The notes: a model not told the origin generated them from the letters alone. A stretch of 64,000 nucleotides of DNA from Pseudomonas plecoglossicida NBRC 103162 = DSM 15088 (GCF_000730665.1 NZ_BBIV01000002.1:244482-308481); one strand, 5' to 3'; numbered from the stretch's first letter, positions 1-9,349 are shown. Numbers and translations are program-made.

Positions 1-975
1 TTCATCTCCGACACCCTGTGCGCCCCGGACGCGGTAGAAGCGATGAAGCCGCTGACCGTTGACGAGCCGACCGTTTCCATGACCTTCCAGGTCAACGACT
101 CGCCGTTCTGCGGTAAAGAAGGCAAGTTCGTCACCAGCCGTAACATCAAGGACCGTCTGGACAAGGAGCTGCTGTATAACGTTGCTCTGCGTGTTCAGGA
201 AACCGATTCCCCTGACAAGTTCAAGGTATCGGGCCGTGGTGAGCTGCACCTGTCGGTACTGATCGAAACCATGCGCCGTGAAGGCTTCGAGATGGCCGTA
301 GGCCGTCCTGAAGTGATCATCCGCGAAGTCGACGGCGTCAAGCAGGAGCCGTTCGAGAACGTCACCATCGACATCCCTGAAGATTCGCAGGGCAAGGTCA
401 TGGAAGAGATGGGTCTGCGTAAAGGCGACCTGACCAACATGGTTCCGGATGGCAAAGGCCGTGTGCGCCTGGAGTACAACATTCCAGCCCGTGGTCTGAT
501 CGGTTTCCGTAACCAGTTCCTGACCCTGACCAACGGTGCAGGCATTCTGACCTCGATCTTCGATCGCTACGACACCATGAAGTCCGGCCAGATGTCCGGC
601 CGCCTGAACGGCGTACTGGTTTCGGTCGAGACCGGCAAGGCACTGACCTACTCACTGGAAACCCTCCAGGCGCGTGGCAAGCTGTTCGTTGAACACGGTC
701 AAGAGATCTACAACGGTCAGATCATCGGCCTGAACAGCCGCGACAACGACCTGGGCGTGAACCCGACCAAAGGCAAGAAGCTCGACAACATGCGTGCTTC
801 GGGCAAGGACGAAGTCATCGCCCTGGTGCCGCCAGTTCGCCACACCCTGGAACAGGCCCTGGAATTCATCCAGGACGACGAGCTGTGCGAAGTCACGCCG
901 AAGTCGATCCGTCTGCGCAAGAAGATCCTGGACGAAGGCGAGCGTACCCGCGCTGCCAAGAAAGCCAAGAACTGA
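1..975 (+). CDS. typA: Ribosome-associated GTPase TypA/BipA (3' part)
   Basis: The frame is open from the first base and ends at a TGA, giving the last 324 residues of a protein normally about 605 aa long; the GTPase domain lies outside the window. What is present is an EF-G-like domain III/V core plus the TypA-specific C-terminal domain. The recognisable parts are the run around VNDSPFCGKEGK, the GRGELHLSVLIETMRREG segment and the RGLIGFRNQFLT segment. TypA is a translational GTPase that binds the ribosome and supports growth under stress and at low temperature. A strong intrinsic terminator follows 20 nt after the stop, so the gene appears to end its transcription unit. Confidence 0.96.
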   Translation, partial: FISDTLCAPDAVEAMKPLTVDEPTVSMTFQVNDSPFCGKEGKFVTSRNIKDRLDKELLYNVALRVQETDSPDKFKVSGRGELHLSVLIETMRREGFEMAVGRPEVIIREVDGVKQEPFENVTIDIPEDSQGKVMEEMGLRKGDLTNMVPDGKGRVRLEYNIPARGLIGFRNQFLTLTNGAGILTSIFDRYDTMKSGQMSGRLNGVLVSVETGKALTYSLETLQARGKLFVEHGQEIYNGQIIGLNSRDNDLGVNPTKGKKLDNMRASGKDEVIALVPPVRHTLEQALEFIQDDELCEVTPKSIRLRKKILDEGERTRAAKKAKN

Positions 976-995
976 GTTAGTTCAGGCTGAATGAA

Positions 996-1028
996 AACGC
1001 CCCCGGTCGAAAGACCGGGGGCGTTTTT
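996..1028 (+). terminator. Intrinsic terminator after typA
   Basis: A perfect 13-bp stem (996-1008 pairing with 1013-1025) is closed by a GAAA tetraloop and followed by a run of T (1024-1028). This is a textbook Rho-independent terminator placed 20 nt after the typA stop codon. Confidence 0.93.
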
Positions 1029-1148
1029 GTTTGCTTTGTGGAAAGTGCCATAGGAAGCGGCTGTATTTCGCGGCTGCATGTTTCAGCTACCTTGCGGCGC
1101 TTGGAACCGTTGCCTACATTGCCTGCTCCTTTCCATGGACCACGAAAC

Positions 1149-2567
1149 ATGAACGCTCGCTATTTGTTGGTAATTCCCTGTCTCGCTGTCTGTTATCAGG
1201 CCAGTGCCCAGCAGGACTGCAGCGGGCTGCGCCCGCAGGAAGTGGCCCGCTGTCATGTCGAAAAGGTAAGGCAGGCGCCGCTGCAGTACCAGCTTGAGCA
1301 GAAGACGCCTGCGCAGGGCTATACCCTTTATCAGTACCGGATGACCTCGCAGGCCTGGGCGCCTGAACCGGTGGTCGAACCCCGCTTGTGGGAGCACCGC
1401 GTCGAGCTTTATGTGCCCGACGCTGCCTTGCAGGAAAAGGCGCTGCTGGTGGTGAATAACGGCGTGAGATTGGGTGAGAAACAACAGACACCCGACTACT
1501 CGTCCGAGGCGCTCAGTGCGGTGGCTGTGCAGACGCAGACCGTTGTGGCAATGATCAGCGACGTGCCCAACCAGTACGTGACCTTCAGCGATGCCCAGGC
1601 GCCGATGCGCGAGGATCACGCAGTGGCCCACACCTGGGCGCACGCGCTGCGCAGCGAAACCGCCGCGCCGGAGCTACCGCTGCATGTGCCGATGGCTGCC
1701 GCCGCGAGCAGGGCGATGGACCTCACGGCAGGCGCATTGCCCGAATTGCGCATCGAGCGCTTCATCATCACCGGCGCCTCGAAGCGCGGTTGGAGTGCGT
1801 GGCTGACGGCCTTGGCCGATGACCGGGTGATTGCGATTGTGCCCAGCGTCATCGATGTTGCCGACACTTCCGATATGTTGGCCGGCTTGCGCAAGCGCTA
1901 CGGTGGTGCATGGCCGCTGGCGCTTTGGCCCTATCAGGCAGCGGGTGTCTTGCAGCAGTTGGGCAGCCCAGCTTTCGAGCGGCTGATGGGGCTGATGGAC
2001 CCGATGCGGTATCTGGATGAGCCGGGCGCTCGCCTGGAAATACCCAAGTACCTGGTATCCGCCAGCGGGGATGATTTCTTCGCGCCCGACCACGCCACGG
2101 ACTACCTGCAGCGTCTGCCGGGCCAGACCAGCCTCAGGGTGCTGCCGAACTCGGACCATGGCGGCGTGCGCGCCCATGTCGCTACCACGCTCGTACCCTT
2201 TGTCCAGCGTATCCAGGCGGGTCGGCCTCTGCCTGGCGTGCAGGTGTTGCCGGGCGAGGAGGTGGGACGATTGCAGGTGCGCTTATCTGAAATGCCTGTA
2301 GCAGTGAAGGTCTGGACTGCGCACAACGGCGAGGACCGGGATTTTCGGCATGCTTGTGGGGTTCGCTACACATCCCAGACATTAGTGCCCAGCGAAGCTT
2401 TCAGTCTCGACTGGACTGCGCCGTCGCAGGGCTGGCAGGCGCGGTTTGTGGAGGCGCGGTTTGCTGATGGATTCGTCGCCACCAGCCCGGTGACGGTGTT
2501 ACCTGAGACCTTCCCGACCCATCCGCCGAAGGACAATGGCCAAGCCTGCAGAACCTTCCCCAACTGA
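1149..2567 (+). CDS. PhoPQ-activated pathogenicity-related (PqaA-type) secreted protein
   Basis: The 472-aa product begins with a Sec-type signal peptide (MNARYLLVIPCLAVCYQASA, cleavage likely before QQD), so it is probably periplasmic or exported. The body matches the PhoPQ_related family: the motif ITGASKRGWSAW near the middle resembles an alpha/beta-hydrolase nucleophile elbow (GxSKRGW), and NSDHGG near residue 340 could supply the acid/His part. The family is named after Salmonella PqaA; its enzymatic substrate is not known. The frame is open upstream to 1038, but that extension would run through the typA terminator region and hide the signal peptide, so ATG 1149 is preferred. It appears monocistronic and is followed by a REP pair. 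Confidence 0.82.
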   Translation: MNARYLLVIPCLAVCYQASAQQDCSGLRPQEVARCHVEKVRQAPLQYQLEQKTPAQGYTLYQYRMTSQAWAPEPVVEPRLWEHRVELYVPDAALQEKALLVVNNGVRLGEKQQTPDYSSEALSAVAVQTQTVVAMISDVPNQYVTFSDAQAPMREDHAVAHTWAHALRSETAAPELPLHVPMAAAASRAMDLTAGALPELRIERFIITGASKRGWSAWLTALADDRVIAIVPSVIDVADTSDMLAGLRKRYGGAWPLALWPYQAAGVLQQLGSPAFERLMGLMDPMRYLDEPGARLEIPKYLVSASGDDFFAPDHATDYLQRLPGQTSLRVLPNSDHGGVRAHVATTLVPFVQRIQAGRPLPGVQVLPGEEVGRLQVRLSEMPVAVKVWTAHNGEDRDFRHACGVRYTSQTLVPSEAFSLDWTAPSQGWQARFVEARFADGFVATSPVTVLPETFPTHPPKDNGQACRTFPN

Positions 2568-2573
2568 TCTGGA

Positions 2574-2655
2574 CCTATCGCCGGCAAGCCGGCCCCCACA
2601 GTGTATTTGCGGCGCTGCAGGTTTTGTGTGGGAGCCGGCTTGCCGGCGATAGGGC
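2574..2655. repeat. REP-type inverted pair
   Basis: Two copies of a REP-like palindrome face each other: CTATCGCCGGCAAGCCGGC at 2575-2593 and its inverse near 2636-2653. They flank a short spacer and lie between the PqaA-like gene and the opposing small gene. The same core recurs at 13255, 52065 and 59943. Confidence 0.85.
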
Positions 2656-2710
2656 TGGTGCAGGCAGCCCCGTCCCGAGCTTCCCCGGTTGCGGAAAATG
2701 AGCGGCGGGC

Positions 2711-2971
2711 TTAGCGCATCATGCCCAACTCGGCATCGTCCAACAGCGCCTTGGCCAATGCACTCAAGTAGTGCGAAGCCCAGATCAGTTGCTGGTCGTT
2801 TTCCATCACACCGGTAAGCGTCATGTCGCGCACATAGCCCATCAGCTCGGAGGCCTGTTCACGGGCGTTCTGGCACGGGATGCCGGCGGCTATCTGGAAC
2901 AGCGGCTGATCATGGTCTTCGCCTTGGTAGAAAAAGGTTTTGCCTGGCGTGGTCTTGTTGTCTTCGGTCAT
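2711..2971 (-). CDS. DUF3077-type small protein
   Basis: An 86-aa acidic soluble protein with no signal peptide or membrane segment. It resembles the DUF3077 family found widely in Pseudomonas, often in several copies per genome, with the typical opening TTPGKTFFYQGE followed by an alpha-helical ASELMGYVRDMT segment and a C-terminal helix. Function is unknown. It lies on the minus strand just upstream of a REP pair and near another small gene of similar size (3115-3396). The assignment to DUF3077 is by recognition of the sequence pattern. Confidence 0.7.
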   Translation of the reverse strand: MTEDNKTTPGKTFFYQGEDHDQPLFQIAAGIPCQNAREQASELMGYVRDMTLTGVMENDQQLIWASHYLSALAKALLDDAELGMMR

Positions 2972-3018
2972 CGGTCCATTTCCCTGACTACTACGATGGA
3001 TGGCACCGGCTCAGCCGG

Positions 3019-3104
3019 TGTTCGCGGGACAAGCCCGCTCCCACAGGATCTTCACAGGGTTTGCGAGTTGTGCCGTCTTTGTGGGCGCGGGCTTGCCCCG
3101 CGAA
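3019..3104. repeat. REP-type inverted pair
   Basis: TTCGCGGGACAAGCCCGCTC (from 3021) and GTGGGCGCGGGCTTGCCCCG (from 3081) form an imperfect inverted pair of P. putida-type REP units between two small minus-strand genes. Confidence 0.75.
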
Positions 3105-3114
3105 GCGTTGAGCA

Positions 3115-3396
3115 TCAATGCAAGCTGCCGGTACGCTCCAGGGCGAGGGAAAGCGCATCCGCCTGCCCCCAGGCCAACTGCATGGCCCGCAACCCGTTCA
3201 TCAGCGACTCTCGCGCGGCCTCATCGGCAATGCCATCGAGGGCGCGGTGGCTGTGGGTGTAGGCGATCGTCAGGTAATGGGTGATGTTGACCACGACATG
3301 GTCGAGGGGAACGAGGTTGTTGCCGATGGCGTAGGTGAGGGTCGTGCCGTCTGGCAGGTCAAAATGGTGAGGTGGGTCGGGGACTATCTTTTTCAT
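3115..3396 (-). CDS. Small hypothetical protein (DUF6124/DUF3077-like)
   Basis: A 93-aa soluble protein beginning MKKIVPDPP. That opening is shared with a group of small Pseudomonas proteins annotated as DUF6124. The C-terminal two thirds look helical, with the sequence VNITHYLTIAYTHSH followed by DEAARESLMNGLRAMQLAW. There are no catalytic motifs. It has the same orientation and approximate size as the gene at 2711-2971, from which it is separated by a REP pair, so the two may be distant relatives. Function is unknown. Confidence 0.65.
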   Translation of the reverse strand: MKKIVPDPPHHFDLPDGTTLTYAIGNNLVPLDHVVVNITHYLTIAYTHSHRALDGIADEAARESLMNGLRAMQLAWGQADALSLALERTGSLH

Positions 3397-3758
3397 AGCA
3401 ATTCCTGGGTGAGATCAAAGGAACTGCCACCAACGTTTCCACACGTAGAGGCGGCAACTGTACGCGGGGTGGAAAAACCGGTCACCCAAGCACCCGGTAG
3501 GCCAAGCGGCCTCCCGCGCACAGCTGCCATTACAACCGCGATCTGAGTGAGTAACCGGGTTTCCACACCCGCATCGCTAAACAGCAGCGACCCGGAAATC
3601 CTAGATAGTCAGGTTTCCAGGGACAATCAGACACGCGTCGACAGAGCTCGTAGGATATTTCGCAGGAGGCTGTACCTCCAGTGCAAATGTGTAGGAATTT
3701 TCTGAGTTCATGGTGGGAATACAGACTCTGTGGCCTGCAGGTGCTCAAGGGCAATGAA
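3397..3758. other. Intergenic region without a supported gene
   Basis: These 362 bases lie between two minus-strand genes. All frames are short or show unlikely compositions (Arg/Ser/Thr-rich). The only structure seen is a weak hairpin CGGGT/ACCCG at 3556-3571. The region probably holds the promoter of the small gene ending at 3115, but no clear promoter elements were identified. Confidence 0.5.
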
Positions 3759-4163
3759 TCAGCGCACGTTCGCCTTCGGCTTGTACGCACAATACCCCGG
3801 CCGCGGCCCGATCTTCGGGTGGTTGCGGCAGGTGTCCGGGCGCTTGTCATAAATGGTGCACAGCCGGCTCTTACGATCCAGATAGAGGCAATCGTCATTG
3901 CTCATCCGAGTCAGGGTGAAGATCCCCGACTTCTGGTTGAATCGTTCGATGATCCCGTCTTTCTGCAGGCGTTTGGCGATGTTCTTCGGCGGCTCGTCCT
4001 TCTCGAACTCGTCCACCACACCAATGCGGATCAGGTCTTTGATCTTCACTTCCACCGGCAGGGTGCAGCAGGTCGAATGGCAGCCCCCGCACATGTGGCT
4101 GGCATAGCGCTGCCAGGTTTCCAGGCGGTCGACTTCGGCTGCGGCAATCAGGGTCGTTTTCAT
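3759..4163 (-). CDS. YkgJ-family cysteine cluster protein
   Basis: A 134-aa protein of the YkgJ/CxxCxxCC (zinc- or iron-chelating) family. The cysteines are arranged as MCGGCHSTCC near residues 24-33, then two single cysteines in CLYLDRKSRLCTIYDKRP, followed by DTCRNHP and PGYCAY; this eight-cysteine pattern could bind a metal or Fe-S centre. The biochemical role of the family is not settled. ATG 4163 (MKTTLIAAAEVDRLETW) is chosen because it fits the usual family length; an in-frame extension to 4274 runs into the region upstream of glgP and has no family similarity. Divergent from glgP. Confidence 0.85.
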   Translation of the reverse strand: MKTTLIAAAEVDRLETWQRYASHMCGGCHSTCCTLPVEVKIKDLIRIGVVDEFEKDEPPKNIAKRLQKDGIIERFNQKSGIFTLTRMSNDDCLYLDRKSRLCTIYDKRPDTCRNHPKIGPRPGYCAYKPKANVR

Positions 4164-4340
4164 CGTTATGTAAAGCTGGATCACGGTGTTGGGCGCGCGA
4201 TCATACCGGAGTTGTTCAATTTGTGAACAATCTTTTGCCGAGTGGGCATGAAAACTGCGAACCGTCTCCATCACTCTCTGTCGAAGGGTCTAGTCTGAAC
4301 GCTCTCCCTCCGCTTTCGTCAACTTGCCCGAGGATGCCGC

Positions 4341-6791
4341 ATGTCTCAGGAACCCAAAGCACGTGACGCCGAGGTGGCCGAATTTCGCGCCGCTGTACTG
4401 GACAAGCTGACCTACGCGGTCGGCAAGGACCCCAAGCACGCTTTCGACCACGACTGGTTCGAAGCCATCGCCCTGGCCGCACGCGACCACATGGTCGACC
4501 ACTGGATGGACCACACCCGTCGGGCCTATCGGCGCAGCCAGAAACGGGTCTACTACCTCTCCCTGGAATTTCTCATTGGCCGGCTGCTCTACGACAGCCT
4601 GAGCAACCTGGGCATTCTGGACGTTGCTCGCGAGGCGCTCGAAGGGCTGGAGGTGGACCTGGAGCGCATCCGCCTGCTCGAACCGGACGCGGCGCTGGGC
4701 AATGGCGGTCTGGGCCGGTTGGCGGCATGCTTCATGGAAAGCATGTCGACCCTCGGCATCGCGGCCCACGGCTATGGCATCCGCTATGAGCACGGCCTGT
4801 TCCGCCAGGCGGTTGTCGATGGCTGGCAGCAAGAGCAGACCGAGAACTGGCTGGACTTCGGCAACCCCTGGGAGTTCGAGCGGGCGGAAGTGATCTACCC
4901 GATCAGCTTCGGCGGCAGCGTCGAAACGGTGCACGATGCCGATGGCACGCAGCGCCAGGTGTGGACGCCCGGCGAGACCGTGCGGGCGGTGGCCTATGAC
5001 ACGCCGGTGGTCGGCTGGCGTGGCGCCAGCGTCAACACCCTGCGGCTGTGGCGCGCACGCGCGCTGGAAGAACTGCACCTGGAACGCTTCAATGCCGGCG
5101 ACCATCTGGGTGCCGTAGCGGAAGTGGCGCGGGCCGAGAGCATCTCGCGAGTGCTGTATCCAGCGGACAGCACCGAAGCGGGGCAGGAGTTGCGCTTGCG
5201 CCAGGAGTACTTCTTCGTCTCCGCCTCGTTGCAAGACCTGCTGCGCCGGCACCTGAACATGCACAAGGACCTGCTCAACCTGCCCGATGCAGCGGCCATC
5301 CAGCTCAACGACACCCACCCCTCGATCGCCGTGGCCGAACTGATGCGGTTGCTGGTCGACCAGCATGAAGTCCCGTGGGAAAAAGCCTGGGAGCTGACCG
5401 TCGGCACGCTCGCCTACACCAATCACACCCTGCTGCCTGAAGCGCTGGAGACCTGGCCGGTGGCGCTGATGGAGCGCATGCTGCCGCGGCACATGCAGAT
5501 CATCTACCTGATCAACGCCTTCCATATCGATGGCCTGCGCGCCAAGGGCCTGCACGATTTCGACGTGCTGCGTGCGGTATCGCTGATCGAGGAGGAAGGC
5601 GGCCGCCGGGTGCGCATGGGCAACCTGGCGTTTCTCGGTTCGCACAGTGTCAACGGCGTGTCGGCGCTGCACAGCAAGCTGATGAAAAGCACAGTGTTCG
5701 CCGAACTTCACAAGCTTTACCCGCAACGCATCAACAACAAGACCAACGGCATCACCTTCCGCCGCTGGCTCTACCAGTCCAACCCGCAGCTGACGGCGAT
5801 GCTGGTGGAGGCCGTGGGCCCGGAGCTGCTGGACGACCCGCAAGGCCGTCTGGCCGACCTGGTGCCGTTCGCCGACAAAGGCAGCTTCCGCAAGGCCTTC
5901 GCCGCCCAGCGCCTGCACAGCAAGCGCGCGCTGGCCAGCATCATCCAGGACCGAATAGGGGTCACGGTCAATCCTGAAGCGCTGTTCGATGTGCAGGTCA
6001 AGCGGATCCACGAGTACAAGCGTCAGTTGCTCAATCTTCTGCATACCGTTGCCCTGTACCAGGCGATACGCAACGACCCTGGCACCGACTGGGTGCCGCG
6101 GGTGAAGATTTTCGCTGGCAAGGCGGCGGCGAGCTATCACCAGGCCAAGCTGATCATCAAGCTGACCAACGACATCGCCCGTGTGGTCAACAACGACCCG
6201 ACCGTGCGCGGCCTGCTCAAGGTGGTGTTCCTGCCCAACTACAACGTCAGCCTGGCCGAGAGCATCATCCCGGCGGCGGACCTTTCGGAGCAGATATCCA
6301 CCGCCGGCTACGAGGCGTCGGGTACCAGCAACATGAAGTTCGGCCTCAACGGCGCGCTGACCATCGGTACCCTCGACGGCGCCAACGTCGAGATGTGCGA
6401 GCACGTGGGCGCGGACAACATGTTCATATTCGGCCTGACCGCGCAGCAGGTCGAGGCGCGCAAACGGGCCAACGATTTTGGCGCCAGCGCCGCGATTGCC
6501 AGCTCCCACCGGTTGAACGATGTGCTGCAGGCGATCCGCAGTGGGGTATTCTCGTCTGACGATCCGGGGCGTTACGCGGGGCTGGTCGATGGCCTGGTGG
6601 CCTACGATCGGTTCCTGGTCTGTGCGGATTTCGACGCGTATTGGGACGCCCAGCGCAGGGTCGAGGAGCTGTGGCATACGCCGCAGGAGTGGTGGCGCAT
6701 GGCGGTGCTGAACACGGCGAGGATGGGCTGGTTCTCTTCGGACCGGACCATTCGTGAATATGCCACCGAGATCTGGAAGGCGTTGGATTGA
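4341..6791 (+). CDS. glgP: Glycogen/alpha-glucan phosphorylase
   Basis: An 816-aa GT35-family phosphorylase that releases glucose 1-phosphate from alpha-1,4-glucans in the cytoplasm. The PLP signature EASGTSNMKFGLNG is present with the cofactor lysine at K666, followed by GTLDGANVE. Other family landmarks are YLSLEFLIGR, NGGLGRLAACF and QLNDTHPSIA in the first half and VKRIHEYKRQLLN in the second. Length and start agree with bacterial GlgP. It lies directly upstream of fbp but with a 163-nt gap, so it is probably separately transcribed. A large open frame on the opposite strand is a composition artefact. Confidence 0.97.
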   Translation: MSQEPKARDAEVAEFRAAVLDKLTYAVGKDPKHAFDHDWFEAIALAARDHMVDHWMDHTRRAYRRSQKRVYYLSLEFLIGRLLYDSLSNLGILDVAREALEGLEVDLERIRLLEPDAALGNGGLGRLAACFMESMSTLGIAAHGYGIRYEHGLFRQAVVDGWQQEQTENWLDFGNPWEFERAEVIYPISFGGSVETVHDADGTQRQVWTPGETVRAVAYDTPVVGWRGASVNTLRLWRARALEELHLERFNAGDHLGAVAEVARAESISRVLYPADSTEAGQELRLRQEYFFVSASLQDLLRRHLNMHKDLLNLPDAAAIQLNDTHPSIAVAELMRLLVDQHEVPWEKAWELTVGTLAYTNHTLLPEALETWPVALMERMLPRHMQIIYLINAFHIDGLRAKGLHDFDVLRAVSLIEEEGGRRVRMGNLAFLGSHSVNGVSALHSKLMKSTVFAELHKLYPQRINNKTNGITFRRWLYQSNPQLTAMLVEAVGPELLDDPQGRLADLVPFADKGSFRKAFAAQRLHSKRALASIIQDRIGVTVNPEALFDVQVKRIHEYKRQLLNLLHTVALYQAIRNDPGTDWVPRVKIFAGKAAASYHQAKLIIKLTNDIARVVNNDPTVRGLLKVVFLPNYNVSLAESIIPAADLSEQISTAGYEASGTSNMKFGLNGALTIGTLDGANVEMCEHVGADNMFIFGLTAQQVEARKRANDFGASAAIASSHRLNDVLQAIRSGVFSSDDPGRYAGLVDGLVAYDRFLVCADFDAYWDAQRRVEELWHTPQEWWRMAVLNTARMGWFSSDRTIREYATEIWKALD

Positions 6792-6954
6792 GCAGCGGGG
6801 CCGCGCAGCAGCCCCAACTGACCGTCGGCCTGGCGAGCGCTGAACTCCCGACCTATTGTGCCGTCTGACAGCCCAGGCGAGTCTCACCGCTCGCTAGCTT
6901 GCAACACTCCCTGTAAACTGCGGGGGTTTTTTTCCCATCCTTTCGGAGCCATAC

Positions 6955-7965
6955 ATGTCCCGCGTTACCCTGAGTCGCTATCTGATTGAGCAGACCCGCA
7001 GCAACAATACCCCTGCCGATCTGCGCTTCCTGATCGAAGTGGTGGCGCGTGCGTGCAAGGAAATCAGCCACCATGTCTCCAAGGGCGCCCTGGGCGGCGT
7101 GCTGGGCAGCATGGGCACCGAAAACGTGCAGGGCGAAGTGCAGAAGAAGCTCGACGTGATTTCCAACGACATCCTGCTCGAAGCCAACGAGTGGGGCGGC
7201 CACCTGGCCGGCATGGCGTCCGAGGAAATGGACAACGCCTACCAGATCCCGGGCAAGTACCCGAAAGGCGCCTACCTGCTGGTGTTCGACCCGCTGGACG
7301 GTTCGTCGAACATCGACGTCAACGTCTCGGTCGGCACCATCTTCTCGGTCCTGCGTTGCCCTAACGAGTACCTGAGCCAGAACGAAACCCTCAACGAAAA
7401 CGCCTTCCTCCAGCCAGGTACCGAGCAGGTCGCCGCCGGTTATGCCATCTACGGCCCGCAGACCATGCTGATCCTGACCCTGGGCAACGGCGTCAAGGGC
7501 TTCACCCTGGACCGCGAACTGGGCAGCTTCGTACTGACCCACGAGAACATCCGCGTACCGGAAACCACCGCCGAATTCGCCATCAACATGTCCAACCAGC
7601 GCCACTGGGAAGCCCCGGTGCAGCGCTACGTGGGCGAGCTGCTGGCCGGTGAGACCGGGCCGCTGAAGAAGAACTACAACATGCGCTGGATCGCCTCGAT
7701 GGTGGCTGACGTGCACCGCATCCTGACCCGTGGCGGCCTGTTCATGTACCCGCGCGACGCTCGCGAGCCGAGCAAGCCGGGCAAGCTGCGCCTGATGTAC
7801 GAAGCCAACCCGATGTCGTTCATCATCGAACAGGCCGGCGGCGCCTCCACCAACGGTTACGATCGCATCCTCGACATCAAGCCCGAGAGCCTGCACCAAC
7901 GCGTGTCGGTGATTCTCGGCTCGAAGGAAGAGGTCGAGCGCGTGACCGCCTACCACAAGGAGTAA
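6955..7965 (+). CDS. fbp: Fructose-1,6-bisphosphatase, class I
   Basis: A 336-aa FBPase that hydrolyses fructose 1,6-bisphosphate to fructose 6-phosphate, an essential gluconeogenic step and part of the cyclic hexose metabolism typical of pseudomonads that lack phosphofructokinase. The metal-binding signature [12 protein letters not shown] is visible at about residues 103-114, with [12 protein letters not shown] and the C-terminal [16 protein letters not shown] region typical of class I enzymes. A ribosome binding site (CGGAGC) precedes the ATG. The next gene starts 3 nt after its stop, so the two are co-transcribed. Confidence 0.97.
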   Translation: MSRVTLSRYLIEQTRSNNTPADLRFLIEVVARACKEISHHVSKGALGGVLGSMGTENVQGEVQKKLDVISNDILLEANEWGGHLAGMASEEMDNAYQIPGKYPKGAYLLVFDPLDGSSNIDVNVSVGTIFSVLRCPNEYLSQNETLNENAFLQPGTEQVAAGYAIYGPQTMLILTLGNGVKGFTLDRELGSFVLTHENIRVPETTAEFAINMSNQRHWEAPVQRYVGELLAGETGPLKKNYNMRWIASMVADVHRILTRGGLFMYPRDAREPSKPGKLRLMYEANPMSFIIEQAGGASTNGYDRILDIKPESLHQRVSVILGSKEEVERVTAYHKE

Positions 7966-7968
7966 CCC

Positions 7969-8565
7969 ATGCTCGCACCTTGGCAGCCGTTGCTGGAATG
8001 GTGGTTCGGTTGGGGCAACAGTGCCCAGGCCGTGGCTGACGAGAAGAGCACGCTGTGGTTCGGCAAGCATCACGATGCCGAAGCCCAGGCGTTGTTTGGC
8101 GACCTGGTCGAGCATGCCCTGGCGGGCGGGCTCGACGAGTGGCAGCAGAGCCCGCAGGGCTGGCTCGGCCTGCTGATCCTGCTGGATCAGCTGCCGCGCA
8201 TGATCCACCGCGACACGCCGCGCGCCTTCGAAGGCGACCGGCGTGCCCAGGTGGTGGCCATGCAAGGCTTGCAGAAGGGCTGGGACTACCAGCTGCTGCC
8301 GATCCAGCGGGTATTCGTGCTGCTGGTGCTGGAGCATGCCGAGGTGCTGGACTGGCAGAACCTGAGTGTCGAGCGTTACCAGATCCTGCTGGACGAGCAG
8401 CCTGACGGCAACCGCCGGTTGTTCGAAGGCTTCCTCGACTATGCCGAGCAGCACCAGCGGGTGATCGCCCGGTTCGGGCGCTTCCCGCATCGCAACCTGA
8501 TGCTGAACAGGCCCAGCACCAGTGAAGAGATGGACTTTTTGCTGGAGCCTGGGTCCAGGTTCTGA
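7969..8565 (+). CDS. DUF924 family protein
   Basis: A 198-aa predominantly helical cytoplasmic protein of the DUF924 family. Recognisable features are the N-terminal WWFGWG / LWFGKHHDAEAQALFGDLV region, ILLDQLPRMIHRDTPRAFEGD and the C-terminal FGRFPHRNLMLNRPSTSEE. The family has a TPR-like helical fold and unknown function. It starts 3 nt after fbp, implying translation from the same message. A REP pair and a GC-rich hairpin follow. Confidence 0.88.
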   Translation: MLAPWQPLLEWWFGWGNSAQAVADEKSTLWFGKHHDAEAQALFGDLVEHALAGGLDEWQQSPQGWLGLLILLDQLPRMIHRDTPRAFEGDRRAQVVAMQGLQKGWDYQLLPIQRVFVLLVLEHAEVLDWQNLSVERYQILLDEQPDGNRRLFEGFLDYAEQHQRVIARFGRFPHRNLMLNRPSTSEEMDFLLEPGSRF

Positions 8566-8587
8566 GGTGATGGGCCTGCTGCGCAGG

Positions 8588-8667
8588 CCTATCGCGACAC
8601 AAGGCCGCTCCTACACCGATCCCTGTAGGAGCGGCCTTGTGTCGCGATAGGGCCGCATAGCGGCCCC
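8588..8667. repeat. REP inverted pair with terminal GC hairpin
   Basis: A near-perfect palindrome of two 28-bp arms (8588-8615 and 8624-8651, core CGCGACACAAGGCCGCTCCT) with an 8-nt loop, followed by the hairpin GGGCCGC-ATA-GCGGCCC at 8650-8666. It lies between convergent genes and may end transcription from both sides. Confidence 0.85.
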
Positions 8668-8674
8668 AGCTTTC

Positions 8675-9349
8675 TTAGATCCTGAAACTCCCTAGATCAA
8701 TGTCGACATCACCGAGATCAATACGCTGAATCAGGAAGGGGTGCAGAACCTGCAGAGCACCTTGCGTGCCTGCACCGACCTTGAGCATCAGGTCGAGCGG
8801 TAGGTTGCTGATGGTCTGCAGGTCGGTGTCGGCGCCGCTGACGCCAACCAGCCGGCCCGCTTGCCGGACCGGCGTGGCCAGGGTGATCACCCGCTTGCCG
8901 GCGGACGCCGAGATGTAGGGTTCGGTCACGATGGTGCCCGTGCCAGCGCTGGCGGCCTTGTACCAGCCGCGTACGCGGGGGTCGTAGTCTGCGGCGCGGT
9001 TGCCCACCGGCACCGACTGCATGCTGCCGTCCTGGCCGCCGAAATAGGTGAGCTGGAAATTGCTGGCGTAGACGGGCAGTGCCAGGCTGCGGTCGAGGCT
9101 GGTCTTGCCGGGGCCATCGATGGCGATCTGCTGAGCCAGCGAGTCGAGCAGCTGGATGCGGCTGTCGAGCCAGTTGCGGATGGTGCCGGCCGTGAGGCCG
9201 CCCAGCTCTTGCAGGGTATTTTGCGTATCGCTGCGCAGGGACTGGCGCTGTCGGTAATCGTTGAACAGGACGAAACAGGTGAAGGCAACGGCCACCACGA
9301 GGGCGGCGGCCAGCAGGATCTTGTGGCTGAACTTCAGGTTCTTGGTCAT
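8675..9349 (-). pseudogene. Truncated chemoreceptor: membrane anchor plus partial dCache sensor domain
   Basis: A 224-aa product starting MTKNLKFSHKILLAAALVV has an N-terminal transmembrane helix (about residues 10-28). It is followed by a dCache-type periplasmic domain resembling amino-acid chemoreceptors: RNWLDSRIQLL, FQLTYFGGQDGSM, DYDPRVRGWYK and TEPYISASAGKRVITLATPV. The domain stops shortly after GVSGADTDLQTI; the second half of the distal Cache pocket, the second membrane helix, HAMP and signalling domains are all missing. A REP pair follows immediately, marking a likely deletion boundary. It is called a pseudogene, but a stand-alone sensor protein cannot be excluded. ATG 9349 is chosen because the chemoreceptor family starts there; the longer frame to 9556 is unrelated. 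Confidence 0.65.

Noticed and set aside
1038..1148. N-terminal extension of the PqaA-like protein
   Set aside because: It begins directly after the typA terminator and would place 37 residues before a good signal peptide.
3530..3898. A 122-codon minus-strand frame in the gap before the YkgJ gene
   Set aside because: It overlaps the YkgJ-family gene in another frame and has Arg/Ser/Thr-rich shadow composition.
4290..6887. An 865-codon open frame antisense to glgP
   Set aside because: It mirrors the codon bias of glgP, has a His/Arg/Val-rich composition with no family pattern and no ribosome binding site. It is a GC-driven shadow.
6853..8490. A 545-codon open frame antisense to fbp and the DUF924 gene
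   Set aside because: Both plus-strand genes are clearly real; the antisense product has repetitive VLL/GQ-rich composition and no recognisable domain.
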